Part shown: in pieces, positions 52,667 to 60,734 of the stretch
How positions within the stretch are numbered: the stretch's first letter is position 1
How the letters are laid out: each line of letters opens with the position of its first letter
Assembly (NCBI RefSeq): GCF_001424185.1
Contig: NZ_LMOM01000015.1
Location: 1 to 60,792, forward strand
Length of the DNA stretch: 60,792 nucleotides
Source of the DNA: Deinococcus sp. Leaf326
GTDB lineage: Bacteria; Deinococcota; Deinococci; Deinococcales; Deinococcaceae
Direction: 5' to 3'
Made by a program: the position numbers and the translations under genes
Notes under the pieces: generated by a model
Database searches by the model: none
What the model saw: only the letters and a program-made list of their open reading frames with translations
What the model was told of the DNA's origin: nothing

Positions 52667-52676
52667 CGCTCCACTA

Positions 52677-53238
52677 GCAGGACTTTGTCAGTTCCCCTAA
52701 GCGCCTGAGTCTCTACCAGCTATGGGAGTGCCCTCGGCCGCCTGCAACCGCTCAATGATGCGAGAGCCAATCCCAATCAACACGTTGTGATGATTCTCGC
52801 AGAGCAACCATTCGAATTTCTTGTCCACGATGTAATACTCGAATGCAAACAGCTCCCCTAAGACGGCTTCAATGGTGCCGATACGTCCTTCAAATACCCA
52901 ATAGTGTCCATCGCGTTTCCGTCGGGCCCAATCTTCGGTCAGCAACCACACGCGCTCATCGGGTGGGAGGAGTCGTGGCAGCCAGCGGTAGCCGTCGGGT
53001 TTATCAAGGTAAACGGCGTAATGTTCTCCTTTGAAGCCCTCCCACAACCATAGGCAATCTCGGCCCTGTACCCCATAGATGGTGAAGATCTCAAGGATTC
53101 GGCTGAGGACGGCGCTGTAACGGGTCGAGCGTACCGGGACCAGGTCCTCTGGAGGGAGCTGGAGAGCCTTCATGGCGGTGGCAATTTCAGCCCGCATGTC
53201 TCATACGGTAAGCCATGCTGGAAGTGACAAAGTGCTGC
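52677..53238. mobile_element. Transposase-less CTAG cassette 1
   Basis: 562 bp with terminal inverted repeats GCAGGACTTTGTCAGTTCC / GCAGCACTTTGTCACTTCC (17 of 19), TA duplication (52675-52676 and 53239-53240) in CTAG. Contains one minus-strand gene. Different ends from the neighbouring IS630, so mobilised by another transposase. Confidence 0.85.
52697..53197 (-). CDS. DUF6756-like cassette protein
   Basis: 166 residues: WVFEGRIGTIEAVLGELFAFEYYIVDKKFEWLLCENHHNVLIGIG is, from memory, the pattern of DUF6756, a family of immunity-type proteins. Sole gene of cassette 1. Confidence 0.75.
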   Translation of the reverse strand: MRAEIATAMKALQLPPEDLVPVRSTRYSAVLSRILEIFTIYGVQGRDCLWLWEGFKGEHYAVYLDKPDGYRWLPRLLPPDERVWLLTEDWARRKRDGHYWVFEGRIGTIEAVLGELFAFEYYIVDKKFEWLLCENHHNVLIGIGSRIIERLQAAEGTPIAGRDSGA

Positions 53239-53243
53239 TAGGG

Positions 53244-53630
53244 ATGAACAGCGTTGGCGTGGGGAGCCTCGTCGAACAGCACCTCCTCTTCCTCGAGGTC
53301 CCCACCTTTCTCCTGGGAGAAGTCGTCGATCACCCGGACGACTTCACGGCCGACCCGGTGCTGGCCCTCTCCGCTGGAGCGTATCGGCGCCGGGACCTGC
53401 CGGTGCCGGACCTGCTGCGCGCCTATGAAGGTCTGGCTCATCTGGGCATCGACCAGGGCGCCGCGTCGTATCTGTGTGGGTCTGTCCCTGCCCCCGAGCT
53501 GCTCGAGCTGATCACCTGGGTGTACCGCAAGCGCCACGTCCTGCGCAGTCCGGCCGCGGTGTTCTGGAGTCTGCTGAAGCAGCACAACCCGACCATCTAC
53601 CAGCGCTTCCGCACAGGCAGCACGGCATAA
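53244..53630 (+). CDS. Unknown protein downstream of insertions
   Basis: 128 residues (MNSVGVGSLVEQHLLFLEVP...). Without the two insertions ATG 53244 would lie 4 bases after the TAG ending the 50879 gene, a coupled pair. Mostly helical. Not recognised. Confidence 0.6.
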   Translation: MNSVGVGSLVEQHLLFLEVPTFLLGEVVDHPDDFTADPVLALSAGAYRRRDLPVPDLLRAYEGLAHLGIDQGAASYLCGSVPAPELLELITWVYRKRHVLRSPAAVFWSLLKQHNPTIYQRFRTGSTA

Positions 53631-54327
53631 AACCTTAGAATCCAGGCGCTGTGCGCGTTCCAAAAAAGAGGCTCTATGACTCAAATCACCGAAGCTGAAG
53701 GATCTCCCCTGACCCTGGGCAACGGGCAGCCCAAGCCTGCTGGAACCTGGGACTGGTACGGCGCATATGACCCGGCGCATCATCGCCATGCGCCCTCAGT
53801 GCTCTTCAGCATCGGGGTCTTTCAGTGGCTACCCAAGCAGGGTAAAGGGGTGAAGCGCGGCAAGAGCGTCGCCCGCTTCACCGGGCCCGTCAGTCACCCA
53901 CAAGGCGTCTATATACAGGCCAGAACCTTCATTGCGCAGCAGGCCGCGACTGAGCCCCCGACCACGGGGCCTGCCCTACCCTTCGCCTATCCCCCCACTC
54001 TCCCTGAGATTCCAGTCGTCACTGGCGTCGAGCAGGCTTTCGGCACGATGAAGCATCTTCCCGCCATGACGGATGGTCCTCCGGATCTGGACGAACGTCA
54101 CCCCGCCTACCGGTACGTCTGCGCGATGTTCAGTGGTCCGAGGAGCGTGCTGGACAGCTATCACCTGCATTGCCGGTATGAAATGGCACAGGAACAGGGC
54201 GAGGCGGTCATCACGCTCATCACCGCCCACCTCCAGAGCTACGGGCCCAAGCATGAGCACAAGATGCTGGGGTGCGCTGAGGGTGCCCCAATTGCGGTTC
54301 CAGCCGATTTGCAAATCTCAGCGTACC

Positions 54328-55182
54328 TCAGCCCGCCTGGAACAGGCGGGCAAATTCGTATGGGGTCCGGCCACCAAGCGAGGTGTGGGGCCGGAGGTCG
54401 TTGTAATCCTGGCGCCAGGCTGTGAGGATGAGGCGAGCCTGATCCAGGCTCTGGAACCAGTGGAGATTGAGGCACTCGTCCCGGACCCGACCATTGAAAC
54501 TCTCGATGTAGGCGTTCTCCACAGGCTTTCCAGGCCGGATAAAGGTGTGCGTGATGCCGCGGTCGTGGGTCCAGAGATCCAGAGTCTTCCCTGCGAACTC
54601 CGGGCCGTTGTCAGTGGTGATCGCCTGGGGTGCGCCCCGGAAGCGAATGACCGCCTCGAGGCTGCGGACGACATCATGGCCTGTGATGGAGATGCCGACG
54701 TGCATCACCAAGCACTCCCGCGTGAAGTCGTCCACGACGTTCAGCACACGGAACCGCTGCCCGGAAGCCAGCTGATCAGCCATGAAGTCCAGACTCCACC
54801 GCTGATTGGGCGCAGAAACCTGCGGTTTCTGCTGACGCTCTCCAACGCTGAGCTTCCGGCGCTCCTTCTTCCGAACAGCCAGCCCTTCTGCCCGATAGAT
54901 CCGGTATACACGTTTGTGATTCACGGTCTCACCTTCCCGACCCAGCATCAGGTGAATCCGCCGGTACCCGAACCGAGGCCGTTCCCGTGCCAGCACGCGG
55001 AGACGCTCAACCAGTTGCTGGTCCTTTTCCCTTTTAGGGCTGTTCCGTCTGTGCGTGTTCCGGGAGAAGCCCAGCACCCGGCAGGCCCGACGTTCACTGA
55101 CCGTGAACGAGTCTCGCAAGAGGACCACCATCTGCTTCTTGAGGGGCGTTTGCGCCTGGGACGACGTCCCAGGCGTCACCAC
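54328..55182 (-). CDS. IS3 transposase orfB (DDE integrase)
   Basis: 284 residues, HTH_21 segment then rve integrase core: WSLDFMAD, TTDNGPEF, and Glu in NAYIESFNGRVRDECLN. Made by -1 frameshift from orfA in this family. Complete, so probably active. Confidence 0.93.
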   Translation of the reverse strand: MVTPGTSSQAQTPLKKQMVVLLRDSFTVSERRACRVLGFSRNTHRRNSPKREKDQQLVERLRVLARERPRFGYRRIHLMLGREGETVNHKRVYRIYRAEGLAVRKKERRKLSVGERQQKPQVSAPNQRWSLDFMADQLASGQRFRVLNVVDDFTRECLVMHVGISITGHDVVRSLEAVIRFRGAPQAITTDNGPEFAGKTLDLWTHDRGITHTFIRPGKPVENAYIESFNGRVRDECLNLHWFQSLDQARLILTAWRQDYNDLRPHTSLGGRTPYEFARLFQAG

Positions 55183-55442
55183 TTTCGCCCCACCACCTCT
55201 TTGAGCATGGCGTTGTCGAGTGACAGGTCCGCCACCAGCTTCTTGAGACGCTGATTTTCGGCTTCCAGCTGACGGAACTTGCGGGTCTCGTCTTTGGTCA
55301 TGCCGCCGTACCTGGCTTTCCAGCGGTAGATCGTGGTCATCGCGACTCCATGGAGTCGCGTCAGGTCGCTGATCGGGGTTCCGGCTTCAAGCTGCCCGAG
55401 AATCTCCAAGATCTGTTGCTCCGTGTACCGTTTGCGTTTCAT
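55176..55442 (-). CDS. IS3 transposase orfA
   Basis: 88 residues, HTH (ILEILGQLEAGTPISDLTRLHGV) and a leucine-zipper-like helix. ATG 55442 (MKRKRYTEQQ). Confidence 0.92.
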   Translation of the reverse strand: MKRKRYTEQQILEILGQLEAGTPISDLTRLHGVAMTTIYRWKARYGGMTKDETRKFRQLEAENQRLKKLVADLSLDNAMLKEVVGRKW

Positions 55443-55535
55443 ATTTCTCCCAGTCTGCTGCTCGATTTGCAATCAGACTGGCACCGGAAACAGGGGCAAG
55501 GTCAACTTCAACGTTCGCCCCGTCGGGAGTCCAGC

Positions 55536-55823
55536 GTGACGGAGCCATTCCCTGTGCGCACCGGACAGATCTGGCAAGACAACGATCCCCGACACCAGGA
55601 AGGCAGCCGGTGGGGCGCACGTTTCGTGCAGGTCTTCACGCTCGTGAACGGCTACGCCGAGTGCTATGCCGTGGACGCGGACGGAACACTCACTGAGCGG
55701 GATGACAAGCGGTACCGCAATGGAACGCCCAGGAAGATCCGCTTGGACCGCTTCCGACCCACCAGCACCGGGTACCGCCTGCACCGCGACACGGAACCGG
55801 ACCCAGGCCACGATGTCCCGTAA
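55536..55823 (+). CDS. Unknown small beta-rich protein
   Basis: 95 residues from GTG 55536, which overlaps the stop of the split gene (GTGA), showing they formed an operon before IS3 entry. Pattern GQIWQDNDPRHQEG...RFVQVFTLVNGYAEC resembles small phage or plasmid SH3-like proteins. No function assigned. Confidence 0.65.
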   Translation: MTEPFPVRTGQIWQDNDPRHQEGSRWGARFVQVFTLVNGYAECYAVDADGTLTERDDKRYRNGTPRKIRLDRFRPTSTGYRLHRDTEPDPGHDVP

Positions 55824-56262
55824 AGAGGAGAACGCCAGGTCAGAAGAGAGTGTGCCACTCCGCCTTCAGACGTTCGTCGAGACGCTCTCCCTGGAGGTCT
55901 GCCTCATGCTGATCCAGGAACGTCAGGACACCGCTCAGACCGGCGAGCTTGGTCCCACGACCCGGCAGGTGCTCAGGGACTTCGTTCCCCGCTCACGTGC
56001 TCCTGAGCTGAAGGCCGGGGGCTGGGCGGGCACGCTGGTCGAGGCGGTGCTCTTCGACATCCTCAGGCGCACCCAGATTCTGCCCTCCCCTGGCCGTCCA
56101 TCGCTCATCGGGCAACTGGCCGAGGTAAGAGCACTCGCCCAACATGTGGAACTCCAGGCCGCGCATCAGCGCGCACAGCAGCAGGACGAACAGCGCGCCC
56201 GACAGGCAGTGCAGCTCCTCGTGCAGGCTGCGCTGAACCTTCCCGATCTGAACTGGCCATGA
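55813..56262 (+). CDS. Unknown helical protein
   Basis: 149 residues, helical, Gln/Ala-rich C-terminal coiled coil (HVELQAAHQRAQQQDEQRARQ). ATG 55813 overlaps the previous gene. Not recognised. Confidence 0.6.
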   Translation: MSRKEENARSEESVPLRLQTFVETLSLEVCLMLIQERQDTAQTGELGPTTRQVLRDFVPRSRAPELKAGGWAGTLVEAVLFDILRRTQILPSPGRPSLIGQLAEVRALAQHVELQAAHQRAQQQDEQRARQAVQLLVQAALNLPDLNWP

Positions 56263-56327
56263 GTGGGTGGATCGGTGAGCTCAACCCCTGTGCCCGACCA
56301 GCCCAGCAATTCATGGAGCTCTTCTAG
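56259..56327 (+). CDS. Very short coding frame at cassette junction
   Basis: 22 residues (MSGWIGELNPCARPAQQFMELF) overlapping the previous stop (ATGA). Its TAG stop is the CTAG insertion site of cassette 2; the element recreates TAG. May be a truncated longer gene. Confidence 0.35.
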   Translation: MSGWIGELNPCARPAQQFMELF

Positions 56328-56382
56328 TGGAGCGAGTCGGAAGACCTTAAATAGTTTTCGATGCGTCCCCGCTCCGTGCTGT

Positions 56383-56913
56383 TTATGGCTCCGGTGGTCG
56401 CCGTCCGTTCACACGCATGATTCGGTCCAACAGGCGCGGCCTGGCTTGTGCCACAGCATCCATCAAGGGCTGCCCGAACACACAGAGGCTCCGTTCCCAC
56501 GGATGGCCTAGCGTGCCCCAGCGCCAATCATCGGCCAGTGTGATGGCATAGTCCCCGTCAGGGAGAAGGAACCCTTCCCAGGGGACTCGGCGTCCTAAGG
56601 CATCTGGCGCAGGCTCTTCCAGCAGGTGGGGGTTGTACCGGCAGCAGGTGTGCTGCCAGTCGAGGCCATACACCCACTCGTCCGGCCGTGCACAGGCACG
56701 GATGTGCCCCTTCATCAACACGAAAAACTCGTCGACAGCCGCGTCGTCCTCTGTAGTGGAGAAGGCATAGGTGACGGAGGGCACAGGCTCACGAAAGCCG
56801 GGCCAGTCCCAAGGTGACATGCTGGGCGTGAAGTCAAACGCCAGATTGATGTCGTTCCATACCTGCGAGTACTCCGGCTTTTTGATTTCCCACCATGCAG
56901 GCTGGTCTGGCAT
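56383..56913 (-). CDS. DUF2716-like cassette protein
   Basis: 176 residues: INLAFDFTPSMSPW, LLPDGDYAITLADD and GTLGHPWERSLCVFGQPL match, from memory, the DUF2716 pattern, another immunity-associated family. Second gene in cassette 2. Confidence 0.75.
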   Translation of the reverse strand: MPDQPAWWEIKKPEYSQVWNDINLAFDFTPSMSPWDWPGFREPVPSVTYAFSTTEDDAAVDEFFVLMKGHIRACARPDEWVYGLDWQHTCCRYNPHLLEEPAPDALGRRVPWEGFLLPDGDYAITLADDWRWGTLGHPWERSLCVFGQPLMDAVAQARPRLLDRIMRVNGRRPPEP

Positions 56914-56919
56914 CTGTAC

Positions 56920-57327
56920 TTACCTTTCTGGCGTGGGCGCGAATCGTGTGACTAGGACCTGCTGGCTTTTCCGGGCCAAGGCGGTGTCTTGCGACAATGC
57001 AGCGCGTTGCAGGAGTGCCCTTGGGCAATCGCGCCGCAAGATCACCTCGAACAGCATGGCGCGCCCCATAGCCTGATCGGAATCCGAACGACCTAGAGCC
57101 CACAGGCAGTCAAACTGCGTTGAGGTCAGGGTTCTGTTCGCGTGCAGGAACTGCTTGAACGCCGACCACCGGTAGTGCTCTAGATTGACGTCTGTTCCGT
57201 CTGCCCACCGAGCGCAGAGGGCATCGAGTACCGGACGCGTGAGAACGCCTTGTTCAACCCAGGCGTCTGTAAAGCCAAAGTGTGCCAGGCTTTCAGTATC
57301 AAGGTCGGGTTCGGGCATCAATAGCAT
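56920..57327 (-). CDS. Unknown helical cassette protein
   Basis: 135 residues, all-helical with repeats like HEAT or ankyrin-type pairs (FKQFLHANRTLTSTQFDCLWALG). ATG 57318 is also possible. Not recognised; upstream partner of the DUF2716-like gene. Confidence 0.65.
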   Translation of the reverse strand: MLLMPEPDLDTESLAHFGFTDAWVEQGVLTRPVLDALCARWADGTDVNLEHYRWSAFKQFLHANRTLTSTQFDCLWALGRSDSDQAMGRAMLFEVILRRDCPRALLQRAALSQDTALARKSQQVLVTRFAPTPER

Positions 57328-57562
57328 GATAGAGCCTGATCAGGCGTATGACCCACCTGACAGAGCCGTTCAATTCTACGTTGACCGTCAAGCTTCAAAC
57401 CGTTCAAGGTCTTCGGACCCTCTCCACTAGTGTTTGTGGCAAGTACGAATCGTCAACCGCAATCCTTCGTCTGGACGAAGTCGGCGGACGAGATTCCGGG
57501 AAGTGTCGCTCGATTCTGCCGAAGGGTTTCATTGGGTAGTTTTCCAAGGAGGAATCCGTCTT

Positions 57563-57874
57563 ATGAGTGATCACAAGTCCATTGATCAACTCCGGGCTGA
57601 GCTTGGAGTGATCACATTTGGGAACCAACATCTCTATAGTGACCATTTTTCTAATCAGCCGACCTGGAGTGAAAGAGAAGCTCTTGAATGGATCAAGATT
57701 TTTGCCAATGATGACTATGATGATTACAGTGCGCTTGCCTGGGACATTGTACTATTGGTCGAACGGCAGATTTCAACTGAAGGGGTATCAGAGCTAACCA
57801 AAATCGGAAATTACTGGGCTCAGCTAACATTGCAGGGTCTATCCCCACAAATTCAATCAGCCGAAACTGATTAA
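57563..57874 (+). CDS. Unknown acidic low-GC protein
   Basis: 103 residues, acidic and aromatic (IFANDDYDDYSALAWDIVLLVER), clearly lower GC than neighbours. Start ATG 57563 after AAGGAGG. Lies between two CTAG cassettes and is itself bounded by CTAG (57427-57430 and 57894-57897), but without visible inverted repeats. Resembles orphan immunity proteins in style. Confidence 0.65.
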   Translation: MSDHKSIDQLRAELGVITFGNQHLYSDHFSNQPTWSEREALEWIKIFANDDYDDYSALAWDIVLLVERQISTEGVSELTKIGNYWAQLTLQGLSPQIQSAETD

Positions 57875-57896
57875 CATTTACTGACTCAGACCACTA

Positions 57897-58574
57897 GCAC
57901 TACTTAAACAGGTCGTCCCAAGGGGTGATTCCCAAAACCTGCGCACGCACCCTCAACGCCACTTGTGCCTCTTCACGCGCTCCAGGCCCAAGAAACTGCG
58001 TCAGTTTGAGTGCCTTATCGAAGGACCGGCTTGCCCGCGGCTCGAGAAACATGCCCTGTTGGTACGCCTCCAGCATGAAGTGGACCAATCCTGGGAGCGA
58101 TGAAACTACCTTCAGATGAGGCCCGAGAGTCTGCTCGTAGACTTCGGCGAGGTTCTGCACGATGGGCTCGGGATTCGTCCCCTGAAGGTAGTGCCATTCG
58201 TTGGGCCACTGAGGGTCGAGCATGGACGGGCGGGTCGAGAACTGCATGGTGCTGCGTCCCATCCCCTCGCCTGGGGCTTCGTCAGAAAGGAAGAACGCGG
58301 TGGTTACCGTGAGGTGCACGCGCCAGCTGCGGCGTTTCCAGATGAGGCCAAGTTCCAGGGTTTGAGATCCTTGAGGTATGGAACGAGAGGCGGTGATCTG
58401 CCTGTCATCCACTTGCCTATGGTCATATGACCAGTCAGCGCAGCGCTCTGCAAAGGCATGCAGGAGGACATAGGTATTTGTCATACTTCAGGGTACCTAC
58501 GACGGTTCGTGATCCACGCTGTACAGCGGCCGTCGGCACTGGTATGTCGAAAAGAGTACGTGTTTAAGTAGTGC
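57897..58574. mobile_element. Transposase-less CTAG cassette 3
   Basis: 678 bp with perfect 14-bp inverted ends GCACTACTTAAACA, TA duplication (57895-57896, 58575-58576) in CTAG. One passenger gene whose stop codon (AAG TAG) lies in the left repeat. Confidence 0.88.
57900..58484 (-). CDS. Unknown cassette 3 protein
   Basis: 194 residues, soluble, N-terminal beta-rich (LELGLIWKRRSWRVHLTVTTAFFL), C-terminal helical. Not recognised. Ends within the terminal repeat like the IS630 passenger. Confidence 0.7.
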   Translation of the reverse strand: MTNTYVLLHAFAERCADWSYDHRQVDDRQITASRSIPQGSQTLELGLIWKRRSWRVHLTVTTAFFLSDEAPGEGMGRSTMQFSTRPSMLDPQWPNEWHYLQGTNPEPIVQNLAEVYEQTLGPHLKVVSSLPGLVHFMLEAYQQGMFLEPRASRSFDKALKLTQFLGPGAREEAQVALRVRAQVLGITPWDDLFK

Positions 58575-58704
58575 TAGGCGGAAGAGGATGACACCCCGGC
58601 ACACGCCCCGATCTACACCTTCACCTCCCGTTGACGACAGCGATCTGAATGCCGGATGGAGGAAGCCGGCGCCCGAGAGGGGGCGGCTCAGCGCATACTG
58701 AGTT

Positions 58705-59046
58705 ATGACTTTGAGCGCGATGTCGGCCCTCCGGACCTCCCGCCCCTCGGTGCTGACGCGTGTAGCCCAAGCCAATCCAGGTCTCCTCTTGACGGCCGTC
58801 CTCGTCGTGCTCCTCCCCCTCACGCAGACGCTGCCCCTCTGGCCGGTCGTCCTCGGGGTGCTGGCAATCAGCCTCCTCCAGCAAAACTGGAGCAAAGACC
58901 AGCTGGTGCTTCCCCGCGCCCTCGCCTTCCAGGCCGTCGCCCTCCTCAGTGGATTCGCGGCCGCCATCACCACCCAGGATTGCCTCACCGCCTTCGGTGC
59001 CGTGATGGGCATGATCCTGTTTGCCACCCTGATGGGTCGACGCTAA
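58705..59046 (+). CDS. Small membrane protein
   Basis: 113 residues with three hydrophobic segments (LLLTAVLVVLLPL, WPVVLGVLAISLL, AVMGMILFATLMG). Not recognised. Its TAA stop coincides with the IS5 target duplication. Confidence 0.65.
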   Translation: MTLSAMSALRTSRPSVLTRVAQANPGLLLTAVLVVLLPLTQTLPLWPVVLGVLAISLLQQNWSKDQLVLPRALAFQAVALLSGFAAAITTQDCLTAFGAVMGMILFATLMGRR

Positions 59047-59074
59047 GAGCGCCGAACATAAATCGCCCATGCCT

Positions 59075-59689
59075 TCAGAACTGCGGATAAGCCGTCCTTG
59101 GGTAATACCGTAGCCTTCCTCCCTCAGGCAGGAGATATCCCACGTCCCGCACCTCAGGAATGCCTTGCTCCTGGATCTTATAGGTATCCTGTGTGCCAGA
59201 TGTTTCCCAACCAATGACTCCCACCCTAAATTTGACATGGGTAAATACTGAGGCAGCCAACTCAGCTAGGAAGTCTTCGATTTCACGAACGACGGCTGCG
59301 GGTGATGCGCCCGGCACATTCCAGGTCGAGTAGAACCCTCGTTCAACTTTCCCCAACGCATAATCAAGGGCTCCCATCGGTATTCCGATGTCCAGGCAGT
59401 CTTCTCCATCTGCACGCACGACCAGAATCGCAAACGGCAATCTCAGCCCAGAAGGCAGTTTCATCGTGCCTTGCGCACTTTCCGTCCATAGATCGACCTG
59501 TCTCGCCGCAACGCAAGTTTGGTTTTGCGGTTCCATATTGCGGTTCAAATACACGCCTTGCACGTGTGGATGGCTCCAGATGGCTTCAAAAGCCATCTGG
59601 AGCTGGTCATCCTCCATTTCTCCGAAGGTCAGTGACACTTCGAAGTGCCCTCCAAGCCAGGTATCAGGCGGCGTGAATAAGTACGTCAT
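59075..59689 (-). CDS. IS5 passenger, unknown protein
   Basis: 204 residues, mixed alpha/beta (HFEVSLTFGEMEDDQLQMAFEAIW, FTHVKFRVGVIGWETSG). Not recognised. Downstream of the transposase inside the element ends; the style again suggests an immunity or effector-related protein. Confidence 0.7.
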   Translation of the reverse strand: MTYLFTPPDTWLGGHFEVSLTFGEMEDDQLQMAFEAIWSHPHVQGVYLNRNMEPQNQTCVAARQVDLWTESAQGTMKLPSGLRLPFAILVVRADGEDCLDIGIPMGALDYALGKVERGFYSTWNVPGASPAAVVREIEDFLAELAASVFTHVKFRVGVIGWETSGTQDTYKIQEQGIPEVRDVGYLLPEGGRLRYYPRTAYPQF

Positions 59690-59701
59690 CGTGCTGATTC
59701 T

Positions 59702-60511
59702 TTAGGGCTTGCATAAGCTACGCAACCTCCTCAGACAAATGACACTGCATGCCAGGGTCAGCAACGCCAGATGTACATCAGTGGCACGCTCGTAACGTAC
59801 TTTGAGGCGCTTGAACCGATTGAGCCATGAGAGGGTCCGCTCGATGACCCAGCGGTGACGCCCCAGTGTGCTGCTGGAATCGACACCCCGCCGAGCGATA
59901 CGCGGTTTGATACCGCGCCTCCAGCATGCAGCACGACAACGACGGGAATCGTACCCTTTGTCGGCATGCAGCTTGATTGGCCGTCGTTGTGGCCGCCCAC
60001 GCCGGCCATTCCGGATGCCCGGCACGGCATCCAGGGTGGGTTCAAACATCCGGCTATCGTGCACATTCGCAGCGGAAACGACAATAGCCAGCGGTGTGCC
60101 ATGACCATCCACGACCAAATGGCGCTTGCAGCCGAGCTTGCCTCGGTTCGTTGGGTCTGGGCCAGTGTCCTGCCCGCCGCAAGGCGCAGCCACTGTGGCC
60201 GAGTCAAGACTGGCACGCGTAAAATCCAGCTTGTCAAGCCCATGGAGGCGGTCCAGCAGTTGGTGATGGAGCGAGGCCCAGATGCCTGTTTGTTGCCATT
60301 CGCGCAGGCGCCGCCAGCATGTCATCCCGCAGCCACACCCAAGTGCGAGAGGAAGGTCGTGCCAGGCTATGCCTGTTTTAAGGACAAAAAGAATGCCAGC
60401 GAGGGCGGCACGATCAGGAATACGTGGCCGACCTCGTTGGGAGACGGGACGTGCTGGAAGCAGGGGTTCAAAGGCGGCCCAAAGGTCGTCAGGGACAGCA
60501 GGAACATGCAT
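59702..60511 (-). CDS. IS5-family transposase
   Basis: 269 residues, N-terminal DUF4096-like helical domain (DDLWAAFEPLLP...GIAWHDLP) and DDE core (SLDSATVAAP, HADKGYDSRR, RHRWVIERTLSWLNRFKRL). Complete. Confidence 0.95.
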   Translation of the reverse strand: MHVPAVPDDLWAAFEPLLPARPVSQRGRPRIPDRAALAGILFVLKTGIAWHDLPLALGCGCGMTCWRRLREWQQTGIWASLHHQLLDRLHGLDKLDFTRASLDSATVAAPCGGQDTGPDPTNRGKLGCKRHLVVDGHGTPLAIVVSAANVHDSRMFEPTLDAVPGIRNGRRGRPQRRPIKLHADKGYDSRRCRAACWRRGIKPRIARRGVDSSSTLGRHRWVIERTLSWLNRFKRLKVRYERATDVHLALLTLACSVICLRRLRSLCKP

Positions 60512-60573
60512 CCGGGTAGCCTACGAGGCGTTCATTATTGTTCGGTGCTCTAAGACTCTGCACGTCTTCTCGT

Positions 60574-60597
60574 GGCCCCTGAGAGGGGTCCTTTTTT
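60574..60597 (+). terminator. Intrinsic terminator
   Basis: GGCCCCT-GAGA-GGGGTCC then six T. The next 130 bases are AT-rich and empty. Confidence 0.7.
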
Positions 60598-60734
60598 ATG
60601 GTTTTTCCGTAGTAGAAAAAAAGAAGATGACATTCGATTCTCTACTAAATAGAAGAAGATGCCTCCTAACACTCCAAAAAGAGTGACGAACCTCTGACTC
60701 AGAAGTTGCACCTCGCGTAGGACAATGAATAGCC

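Larger units (their letters stand above)
51155..52674. mobile_element. IS630-family insertion sequence with passenger gene
   Basis: 1520 bp with perfect 26-bp terminal inverted repeats (GTGGAGCGTCAACTTTGG...), TA target duplication at 51153-51154 and 52675-52676, both within CTAG. Carries a two-frame transposase and an extra minus-strand gene. Shares its right TA with the adjoining cassette at 52677. Confidence 0.93.
54310..55471 (-). mobile_element. IS3-family insertion sequence
   Basis: About 1.16 kb, ends TGCAAATC inverted, orfA-orfB with overlapping frames. The flanks do not show a clean target duplication; GATTTGCAA is present at both ends, so borders are uncertain by a few bases. Confidence 0.85.
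53676..55539 (+). pseudogene. Host gene split by IS3 element
   Basis: N-terminal part 53676-54309 (211 codons, starting with the LGNGQPKPAGTWDWYGAYDP domain shared with 50162) and C-terminal part 55472-55539 (TGTGNRGKVNFNVRPVGSPA, stop). Joining GCCGATT directly to ATCAGACT gives a single frame, ADYQTGTGN. GAGG before ATG 53676. Not recognised. Confidence 0.75.
56327..57427. mobile_element. Transposase-less CTAG cassette 2
   Basis: 1101 bp. Ends GTGGAGCGAGTCGGAAGACC and the inverted GTGGAGAGGGTCCGAAGACC (21 of 25 matching overall), TA duplication at 56325-56326 and 57428-57429 in CTAG. First 8 bases equal those of the IS630 at 51155. Two passenger genes, no transposase. Confidence 0.85.
59047..60550 (-). 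mobile_element. IS5-family insertion sequence with passenger gene
   Basis: 1504 bp, ends GAGCGCCGAACA / GAGCACCGAACA, TAA target duplication (59044-59046 and 60551-60553), consistent with the IS1031-type TNA target. Contains the transposase and a second minus-strand gene. Confidence 0.85.

Noticed and set aside
57430..57894. A fourth CTAG cassette carrying the low-GC gene
   Set aside because: Both borders are CTAG, but the inner ends do not form an inverted repeat.
59690..59701. Left end of the IS5 element next to the transposase
   Set aside because: The sequence there does not pair well with the right end, while 59047 does and has a matching TAA duplication.
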